A stretch of 64,000 nt of DNA, taken from Sanguinoderma infundibulare. Its lineage: Eukaryota; Basidiomycota; Agaricomycetes; Polyporales; Polyporaceae. The translations under genes and the position numbers were made by a program. Below, in pieces: positions 56,707 through 64,000 of this stretch; the first letter of the stretch is position 1, and the number at the start of each line of letters is the position of its first letter. The stretch spans positions 372,001 through 436,000 of the forward strand of contig JAVLRN010000007.1 in assembly GCA_032821775.1 (NCBI GenBank). The letters are read 5' to 3'. The notes beneath the pieces were generated by a model. The model searched no databases and had not been told where the DNA came from. It was given only the letters and a program-made list of their open reading frames with translations.

Positions 56707-57072
56707 TCAACGAAGAGGTTTGATGATGAGGAGAGGACCGCGATGATCTCCGCGCGAGCGGGCGGTGGCTCGAGCGGGAATGCAGCAATCTTGCGACCGA
56801 GAGGCATGAGCGTCTTGCGGTAGGGTTTTGAGAGCAAAGCATATTGATTCGTGGTCGGGCTTGTCCATGAACTCGAGGTCTTCGAGGTATTGAGAGAGCT
56901 GCAGGATACTCGAGGAAAGCGTGCATCGGCGGATCTCCAGTTCAACGGTAATAGGGAGGGCGTTGAATGCGTCTTCTGATAGGAAGCAGAGTGCCCGAGG
57001 ACTCAGCATAGAATCAAAAGTATTAGGGGAAGCTGTGCTCGGTGAGAGCGTCAAGGTCTTCAAGGTCTCCAA
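56707..57072 (-). pseudogene. F-box/LRR-like fragment inside the DNA transposon
   Basis: The minus frame METLKTLTLSPSTASPNTFD...ALPITVELEIRRCTLSSSIL...LEDLEFMDK has the leucine spacing of the C-terminal repeats of basidiomycete F-box proteins. An F-box itself is not present and the frame shifts after FALKTLP. It may be captured host sequence; alternatively it is part of the element's own unrecognised gene. Confidence 0.3.
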
Positions 57073-57560
57073 GTGGCTGCGCGCCGGCCCTAAACGTAAA
57101 CATGGGCGCTAGCCGAGAGCAGTTGGTTCCGTCGTCGTCGCCAGGCCGTCACTCTCCTCCTCACCCCATGGTCGTCCTCATCATGCTTCTTCCTAGACGA
57201 GAATTGGACGACCCCCCGAAGCTTGCCTGGGCCATTCTCATTAATTTCGAGACTTTGGCATTTCTCTGAACTTGGTGCACATCATACTGCCTGCTCGGCT
57301 GCGCACTGGGGCTCTGTGTGTAGATAGACCAAGAACGCCTGCGCACGCGAATCCCGCGTAACCTCTTGGAGTAGTGTTGATGAGCTCATTGGCGAATTCT
57401 TTCCCCGCTCCTCCTCATCGAGGCACGCGGATTCCGTCCCCGCAAAGCACCACTCGGCAATGCAGCGCTCCAGGTGCTGCGCAAGCTCCGTCTCCGACTC
57501 ACGGAAGCTCTCCCTTTGCCATGTTGGGCCCGGGCCCACTCATCCCCATCCCAAAGCACA

Positions 57561-57870
57561 ATGTCCGCTCGAACAACAATCTCCTTTGTCCTTCTCCCAT
57601 TCCTCCGGAGCATCGCAGGAAGGGCTGGTTCAACCGCCGAGGGTGAGTGTTTCAGTCGCTGCGTGCTCATCGATGCACGTCAACTTAACTCTTGTGTTCT
57701 ATCCAGTGATCAGCTGTGGGCAACGAGCAGTTCACAGTTCCAGCCTCAGGGCAGGAGTTACCACCAGACCTTGCCGTGAGTGTTATTGTCGTGTTCTATC
57801 CCCGCTGCAGCGTCGAACATCACCCTCCTCGCTCTCGTCCCCGCGTAGCACTACCCCGAACCTAACACCG
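57561..57870 (+). other. Spliced-looking short reading frame inside the DNA transposon
   Basis: MSARTTISFVLLPFLRSIAG has a signal-peptide-like hydrophobic start and ends at a GTGAGT donor (57643); TATCCAG near 57705 and another GTGAGT (57777) follow, with CTGCAG at about 57810. Phases do not settle one product, and no family is recognised. Confidence 0.25.
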
Positions 57871-58967
57871 ACTGGATGAACGAGGCAGGCGTGCGCATTT
57901 GACGTGCAGTGCTGACTAATTCCCAAGCTCCCCCCGCGCTCCGCGCTCAAGCGTCGGACGTCGTAAACCATAGATCTTTAACCATCTGACAATTTATACC
58001 CCACTGACTCCATTATTACCATATTTCGATCACTCAGAGGTGCCTAATTCCCCTCGGTTTAAACTCGTCTCTCTACGTGTGGATACCCAATATATATCGT
58101 CCGCTTCCATCCTCCCACTGCAGTGTGCGCCGTACTTAACATGCTTAATGTGCTTAACATGCTTAACATGCTTAATGAGCTTAACGCGGCGCGACCTGTG
58201 GAATTGCAGGTCTGCTTAACGGCCAAAACGGCCATGCTTACGGCTTACGTGCTTACCATGCTTAACGGCTGCTTAACGTGCTTAACGGTGCTTAACAGCC
58301 CCGTTAAGCACCGTTAAGCAATTTCCCGAAGTACTGATGTATGCCAAAACCTGCGAGGACGATGCCCGTAGCCGTGGCACGGTGTTTCCGAAAATGTGTG
58401 GAAATGGACGCGAACGAGGGTGTGTATCTGCGATTGGGATGATGAAGGTTGGCGAACGTGCCGAGGCGAGCGACGCGTCTCGGAATACCACTTACAACAT
58501 CCCCATGGCCAACCCGGTCAGCAGGCCTTGGACGAGGAGGAACTGATAATACTCGGTGCAGACACTGACTGCCATGGTGCTGACGACGAGCAGTATGGAC
58601 CCCTGCGAACAAAAGTCCCGCTATGATGAGCTGCGTCGCGAGTTGGCGAGAAGGGGGGAAGACGTACGGAGGAGTATGTTGTCCAAAGCTGTAGGGAGAT
58701 GATCCACGAGATGGTCGAGGGCGAGACGTCCTTGAGCTGGTGCTGGGAGTAGTACGTCAGGAAGACACCGAATGCGCCTTGCGGTCCGCAACAGAAGAGC
58801 ATCAACGTGGCTCCAAAGACGGTAAGCCAGGCCTTGAGCCCGCCGTCAGGCACGGTGAGGTCTCCGAGCTGGATTGACGAGTGTTCCATATCCACGCTGG
58901 ACGCGGAGCTCGTGGCCTTGGCATCTGAAGACTTGACTTCGGTGTCGATATCGTGACATGTGGCCAT

Positions 58968-59639
58968 TGAGGGGTATGGGTGGCTCGTCGTCGCCGAGTC
59001 GATGGGTGGGAGGAGTGAGGGGTAGGAGGGGAACTTGCAGCACAGACCAAGCGGGGTGAGAGGTTAAATAGCAGCCAACCTCGCACGGGGAAGTACGCCT
59101 TTGGCAGACTCGGTGAACCGAACGGAAAACAACACACCCTGTACGCAAGTCAACGAGATGATCGTAATAAACAACAGAGGACGTGCCAAGTGCGGCTTCA
59201 AGTCGCTGAACCGGTCTCGTTTTGACCTGGCAGAATGAACGCGGAATCCTAAGCATGTCACGAAGGGCTCGCTAATCTCAGCTGTGAGGACGCTTGGGGT
59301 GGGACAGAGGCACTTAAGCAGTGGAGGTGTTACGTGCTTTATTCGAATCATAATTGCCGTACAGTCCTAAATCTGTGCGATCCATGGGCTAAGCACAGCG
59401 ATCATACACCGAAGAAGGCAATCTGAAGGTGGAATTGGCGGGAAGACCTGTTATAACAGCAGCGAGAGGATGCTCATAGTAGCACGGCAATGCTGGAGCG
59501 ACCTGGGGTACGCGATACATGCGAGCGCTATGAGCGATGGAACACGTTGATAGAGAGAGAGAGGCAAAAACGCACAACTGCTGCGGCCAACGTCGATCAT
59601 GCACGGCTCATGCGAACAGCGCGCCCCGAAAGTTCGCCC
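58968..59639. other. Upstream region of the interrupted MFS gene
   Basis: No gene is supported. The segment probably held the MFS promoter. A GAGAGAGAGA tract is at 59551-59562. Confidence 0.35.
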
Positions 59640-60290
59640 TGTCAACCACTTTAAAGTTCGCGTCTCATAAACGCGCGCCGACTTGCAATTATACGGCCTA
59701 GTGTCCAAGAACGCAAGTGATATGAGTCCCCAGATGATTGACTGTTGAAGGGAAGCCACCCTGCGCAAGCTGTGCACAGCGCTGCATCAACGAGGCTAAA
59801 CACGTCGCCAACCCTATCGAGCCTCAGAAGCAACTATACCTTCAAGAAAGACTATCCCGCCGAAAGTAGAACAAGGGGAAGCTCGGGAATGACACCCGGC
59901 AGGCCCGAAGCTCCAGTTCGGACCCGAATAGCGGGAGTTCCGGGCATGCGATGGGCTCTGTCGGGTTTCAGGCCAGTACTGCAAGCCGCGCGTCGACCAA
60001 CTGCAGAACCATCCTGAGGTCAATGGCTCCTCGAAGCCCGGTGAAGATCACAAGGACGACAAGGGGCGCTCACATGAATCGTTTGATTCGGTCCATATTC
60101 CTATTGACGCCCTTGGACGACAAGAGCATTGTGTGCAGCCCCCAGCCATCCACTGCGAGGGTATCTGGTCGGAGAAGCGCTATCGTCCGTGACGGGTTCG
60201 GGACAAGCTTGAAAGAGCCGAGGGTCGAGAGTGCCTTTCTCACACCCTTGCGCAGGCGCACTCGAATTACAACGGCATCGTCGGTCGCTG
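59640..60290. repeat. Segment duplicated at 53690-54350
   Basis: Same order of shared blocks as at 53690-54350. The two copies are diverged by substitutions and small indels. Confidence 0.75.
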
Positions 60291-60300
60291 AGTCTTCGAG

Positions 60301-60465
60301 TTACGCGCGAGCGAAGACTTTGCGATTCACTGTGAACCTCAAGAAGAGGATCAGCAGCGACCCCAAAACGATCAACACACAGCACAGGACAATCATGCCC
60401 GTGTACTTCCCGTTTTCAGCCTTCAACACCGCGCCTACTGCGGGACCACTGGGAAGAACGCAAAA
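60301..60465 (-). pseudogene. MFS transporter C-terminal exon, copy 3
   Basis: The minus strand reads GAVLKAENGKYTGMIVL, LGSLLILFLRFTVNRKVFAR and stops at 60301-60303. It is clearly homologous to the last exon of the MFS genes ending at 55331 and 62125. No upstream exons are found next to it; the sequence at 60500-60980 is different. Confidence 0.7.
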
Positions 60466-60499
60466 CGCACGCGAAAGACACGGTGTGCAGCTAAGGCAA

Positions 60500-60979
60500 T
60501 AAAGCTACAGAATGCACGTCAGACGCGAGCAACAAACAGTACAAGCTGCACTACTCACCTCGCCCTCCTTATCAAAAATTTTCGCCTCACTCACCAACAT
60601 TGGGAAACCCACAGCTTCTCACCAGTCTAAGGGCCAACATGGGCGCATGATCGCAGGTGTCGGGGTAGACGTTAGGGGAAATGAAGGCCGGTCTGGCGTT
60701 TCGCGAGGACTTCAAGTACTGAAAAGCGTCCTGCAGCACGGGGCCGCTGTTGCGCTCCGCTCCACCGGCCGCGTCTTGTCCACGGCCCGTCTACGAAGAC
60801 TGCCCAGCACTCGAGGAGCTCGCATGCACCGTCCGCCACGCGGTCTTCCTCGTCAACAGCCCCGCATTCGCGTCCATGTCCCTCGTCCACGGCAGGACTG
60901 CGATTCTGATGAGAGGGAGAAGGTCAGGACGACGGACGACTGCTGCAAGAACCGTGCACAACGCGCGAGGATTCCGAAT
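60500..60979. other. Unassigned, possible broken coding sequence
   Basis: Open frames on both strands; one plus-strand frame (VYEDCPALEELACTVRHAVF) looks protein-like but is not recognised and has no partner exons. Confidence 0.25.
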
Positions 60980-61590
60980 CAACAAAGCAAGTCCGACGTT
61001 CGGAGGACATACCTGACACCGTACCGGGCGGTCCGTCCGGCAAGATATGTGCGCCTGTCGTGCTCAAGTCGTGGCCGCCTGGCGCTCATCATCTCTCTTG
61101 GCTCCTGCCAGAGGGCTCCTGCCGCAACCGTCCAGCAAATTCCTCCGCCCTGAGACCACGCTTCGTAGGCGTCTGTTCCCGCGGTAGATGCGACGGTCTT
61201 GTTCTTGGTAGATCTTATCGCATCCTCCCGGAACACGAAGTGCGGAGGCGGGTTCTGGTGGTCTTTCGGACGGACCGTGACCGTTCTTGCCGGGATCTCG
61301 AGTACGTGGACACGCTTGTCTTTCGAGCAAACTGTCGCCAGGTAAGTCAGGATTTCTTCCATCGTTCCGGCGCGCTGGTGAGCACGTCAATATTTAAAGT
61401 TTTATGAGGTGTTGATACCCATTCGCCATCTACTGTGTTTCGAAGTGGGCGTCACTGACCGGCACCCACCTCCGACACATCTCGCGACGCTGCGTGCGTT
61501 TACGGGTTCAGTTCGATCTGCTCCAGATGTCGTCCTACCCGGGGCTCGTCGGGCTTCCCCCCTGTCATTCTGAGTCACTAAGGAACCGGT
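60980..61590 (-). pseudogene. SDR C-terminal segment, inverted duplicate of 1595-2135
   Basis: The minus strand shows RCVGGGCRSVTPTSKH (about 61500-61450), MEEILTYLATVCSKDKR (61362) and PPPHFVFREDAIRSTKNK with a following EAWSQ, which resembles the SDR C-terminal tail. Frame breaks follow (GGGICWTVAAG). The order of blocks equals that on the plus strand near 1.6-2.1 kb. Confidence 0.45.
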
Positions 61591-62030
61591 CAAATGCTTC
61601 CGTGAGACGAATCTTCCTGGAGAACGAGGGCGGCTGCTCCAGATGTCGTCCTACGCGGGGTTCGTTGGACTTCCCCCGTACTCGTGCTACTGCGCATCCA
61701 AGTTTGGTATGTACTTCTCTTGCTGATAAGTAGTCGCATACGTACCTCGTGAGCTCATTTTGTTCAAGCATTGGAAGGGGTATCCGAAAGCCTCGCAGCG
61801 GAGCTCCATCCCGCATGGAGCGTCGTCGCAGTTTAACACAAAAGGGCATCCTTCATCCGATTACCACCACCGAGGCTGCTGCGCGGCCTGCCAGTCCACC
61901 GCCTTCTCCCATCCGAGGTCACGCATACCCATGTCGGAAGGTTCGGGTTCTGATGTGCGGAAGACTAGCAGGTGTTCGCCACGACTTCGAGGTAGATCTG
62001 GCCTAGCTCGATGAGCGTGACCAAGCAAGG
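61495..62030 (+). pseudogene. SDR middle part, inverted duplicate of the 160-640 relic
   Basis: The plus strand reads RGRLLQMSSYAGFVGLPPYS and YCASKFG (active-site Tyr and Lys kept) at about 61620-61712, an intron-like GTATGT, then ALEGVSESLAAELHPAW near 61775, the usual SDR helix after the active site. A second partial copy of CTCCAGATGTCGTCCTAC lies 109 bp upstream (about 61521), a local duplication. Stops follow after HPAW. No N-terminal dinucleotide-binding part is present in this copy. Confidence 0.6.
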
Positions 62031-62124
62031 CGGCACGGGCGTGAGTTGTCCATTCGCAGTAAAGGGTATTCGCGCGGTATGGACTCATCGCCATAGCTGT
62101 GATCTAGCTACCTGTATCTACTGG

Positions 62125-63743
62125 TTACACGCGGGCGAATATGTTGCAATTGACTCTGAACCTCGAGAAGAGTATCAGCAGCGACCCAAAAATTTGCAAC
62201 CCGCCGCACAGGACGATCATGCCCGTGTACCTCCCATCATCTGCCTTCAACACCGCACCTGCTACAGGACCGCTAGCCAGGGATCTGTGATGCGCACGTT
62301 AGAAAAAGAAGTCCGACCTCCCGTCTGCATGCGAAGAACACGCGACTCACGCAAAGGATTTGACGGTGTGCATGATGCCGATCCTCGTCCCGACCTTCTT
62401 TATGTCCGATATTTGCGCGACGCACGGAATGCCCAAGGCAAAGAATGAGCCCACCAGGAAGCCATACATTGCCCCAAAGACGACGATGGGGATGAATGAG
62501 TCGGCAAACGTCCAAACCGCGAGCACGAGGATGCCCGTGAGACACGCCGCAGGGGCTATGACGTTGAAACGGCCGACGGCGTCAGCCATCACAGCCCAAA
62601 CGACTTGGCCTACGAGGGTGCCTATGTTCGGCGCAGAGACGATGTAAAATGCGGTCGAGGAAGGAACGCCCTTGGAGACGGCGTAGCTGGAAAGATATAT
62701 TAACGGCATGTTCTGCGCTGAAACGACGAAGAATGTGTAATCAGTTAGGTGGCTACCATTAGTATGCCGCAAAACACCAATACGCCTACTTACCGAGATC
62801 GATGAAGAAGCACCCTGTGACGAATAGCATGAATGGCAAATCGCGCAGGCTCTTCGTCATTGTCGGAAGCGAAGAGATGGCACGCGCGGCTTCCGACCTG
62901 GCACTGGGGGTTATACGGTCATGTTCCCGATGGAACACAACACGAGCTGCAAAAGTGCTAAAGCGCGGAGCGTCCATCCGAAGCCGATGCGTGCAAACAG
63001 ATCGCGGGCCGCAATTGGGAACACCAACCCTCCTGGGGCAAGCGCGTTCGGCCAGGTAAGACACACGAGGTCGAAGACAGAACTAACATACGGTCCAACT
63101 CACCTGCGGACAGACTTGTAGATACGGTTCCCACAGCGGCGGCCCGGCGTTCTTGAAATGTGTAGAAATGGACGCCATTATAGGATAAAATCTGCCGCGA
63201 CGGTCAGGGGATGTAAGAGCGAAAGGGATGTGAAGACGACTTACAGCATCCCATACGCCAAGCCCGCGAGGAAGCCTTGGAGGAGGAGGAACTGGTAGAA
63301 CCTGGTACAGACGCTGGTGACCATGGTGCTGAGGACGAGCAAGATGGACCCGGCGATCAACGTTGCATGTGGACCGTATGTGTCGAAGGGGCGACCCCAA
63401 ACGATCCCCTTCAAAAAGAGTACACATCGTCAGCTGCATGGTGAACCGAGGAGCCGGGGAGATGTACAGAGAAGTTATACGTGCAATATTGCAGGGAGGC
63501 AATCCACGAGATGGTCGCGGGAGAGACACGGCTGAGCTGGTGCTTGGAGTAGTATGTCTCGAAAACGCCGAATGCAATCATCGGTCCGCAAGCGAAGAGC
63601 ATGAGAACACCTCCGAAGACAGTAAGCCAGGCCTTGAGCCCGCCGTCTGGGAATGTATGGTCGTCCCACTGGACTGTCAAATTCTGGACACCAATGCCAG
63701 ATGCGGAGGATGTCTCTTCCTTCCGGTGCAAAGATGAGTCCAT
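62125..63743 (-). pseudogene. MFS transporter, monocarboxylate-type, copy with frameshifts
   Basis: Minus strand: MDSSLHRKEETSSASGIGVQ, FPDGGLKAWLTVFGGVLMLF, VFETYYSKHQLSRVSPATIS, IVWGRPFDTYGPHATLIAGS, FYQFLLLQGFLAGLAYGML, FYPIMASISTHF, RRAAAVGTVSTSLSAG, GLVFPIAARDLFARIGFGWT, SLRDLPFMLFVTGCFFIDLG, AQNMPLIYLSSYAVSKGVPS, VAQISDIKKVGTRIGIMHTV and GAVLKADDGRYTGMIVL to the stop at 62125-62127. The whole 12-helix monocarboxylate-type order is there with plausible introns. One base appears lost at HFK-RRAAAV (about 63155) and another frame change lies near 62900 after CSIGNMTV, so the product would be truncated unless these are sequencing errors. It lies in tandem with the copy at 55331-58967. Confidence 0.75.
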
Positions 63744-64000
63744 GGGTGGGCGTTGAACGGTGGTCTAGCTTGTGAGTCCGGGGCAACGAAGACAAGGGGA
63801 TCTGAGAGGGTTCACGAAGCGGGCTTGACTGGTTAAATAGCAGCCTCTATCTAGAATCTGATAGAAACAGATACGTACACCTGATCCCATGAGAGGGGCA
63901 GAATTGAGGATTATTGCCTGGTGGCCTGATATGGATGGGCTGGGACTGAAGAGAGCGCATCACGGGGAAGCTCGTTCGACGGGGAAGGTACCGTGCCTGC
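63744..64000. other. Upstream of MFS gene, window end
   Basis: Presumed promoter region of the MFS copy at 63743. No feature is recognised. Confidence 0.3.

Larger units (their letters stand above)
56331..58339. mobile_element. DNA transposon with TA target duplication, 2.0 kb, apparently non-autonomous
   Basis: Ends are inverted: CATCAGTA-aaccc-GGAAATTGCTTA on the left and CATCAGTA-cttcg-GGAAATTGCTTA on the right strand. TA flanks both sides (56329-56330 and 58340-58341). Subterminal arrays of GCTTAACG/CTTAAC words in both orientations fill about 100 bp on the left and 200 bp on the right. No transposase motif is recognised. TA duplications are typical of Tc1/mariner/pogo, but the subterminal repeats are reminiscent of other superfamilies, so the class is left open. 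Confidence 0.75.
55331..58967 (-). pseudogene. MFS transporter, monocarboxylate-type, interrupted by a DNA transposon
   Basis: The minus strand begins MATCHDIDTEVKSSDAKATS with the family signature VPDGGLKAWLTVFGATLMLF (first helix), FGVFLTYYSQHQLKDVSPST, then SILLVVSTMAVSVCTEYYQF, FASISTHFRKHRATATGIVL, a transposon at 56331-58339, VVFPLLFS, SLVAGCFFVDL, AQTIPFTYITSYAISKG, MHVSCVALISDIKEVGTRIG and GAVLKADNGRYTGMIAF to the stop at 55331-55333. These are the 12-helix monocarboxylate transporter landmarks (usual length 430-470). Removing the element with one TA leaves AGFGIGGVVFP across a clean GTGAGC intron. Damage also includes a frameshift near 58630 and three stops in the helix after VVFPLLFS (56175-56225). 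Substrate unknown. Confidence 0.8.

Overview
The window looks like nuclear DNA of an Agaricomycete (mushroom-forming basidiomycete, possibly Polyporales). Reasons: genes are cut by many short GT-AG introns of about 40-70 bp, several gene families are fungal or basidiomycete-restricted (DUF6532, CxC5/CxC6 proteins linked to KDZ transposons, T5orf172/DUF1766, GRF zinc finger, monocarboxylate-type MFS transporters), and there are both Ty1/copia and Ty3/gypsy LTR retrotransposons. No bacterial operons, rRNA genes or CRISPR arrays are seen. Exon coordinates of host genes are read by eye from splice consensus and frame continuity and are approximate unless stated.

Layout. 0.16-2.1 kb: relics of a short-chain dehydrogenase (SDR). 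2.8-11.9 kb: a minus-strand DUF6532-type gene split by a 5.9-kb copia element (4239-10120, 350-bp LTRs, deleted reverse-transcriptase core). 13.7-14.1 kb: a truncated peroxiredoxin, cut where a 10.4-kb gypsy element begins (14096-24527). The gypsy gag-pol reads on the minus strand; between pol and its 3' LTR lies a spliced plus-strand (antisense) gene for a Zn2Cys6-like protein. 24.7-25.4 kb: weak membrane-protein relic. 26.0-27.2 kb: mitochondrial-carrier-like gene. 28.2-29.1 kb: an intact four-exon T5orf172 gene. 29.7-30.7 kb: decayed YheT-type alpha/beta hydrolase. 32.6-34.8 kb: CxC5/CxC6 gene. 35.2-38.4 kb: basidiomycete-type hypothetical gene split by a 414-bp palindromic MITE. 39.5-48.2 kb: further hypothetical genes, including two adjacent minus-strand multi-exon genes. 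48.4-51.2 kb: GRF-zinc-finger gene split by a solo gypsy LTR. 51.4-52.2 kb: 46-bp minisatellite. 53.7-64 kb: a degenerate array of four minus-strand MFS transporter copies mixed with SDR relics; one MFS gene carries a 2.0-kb DNA transposon with TA target duplication.

Overall this is an accessory, transposon-rich block. Four different mobile elements interrupt four different host genes, and in three cases the reading frame or splice site is restored exactly when the element and one target-site copy are ignored. In-frame stops in both transposons and host genes are mostly TGA, as expected from CGA to TGA or TGG to TGA changes (C:G to T:A decay, often at CpG). The best-preserved genes are the T5orf172 protein, the mitochondrial-carrier-like protein and the antisense Zn2Cys6-like gene, which has one internal TGA.
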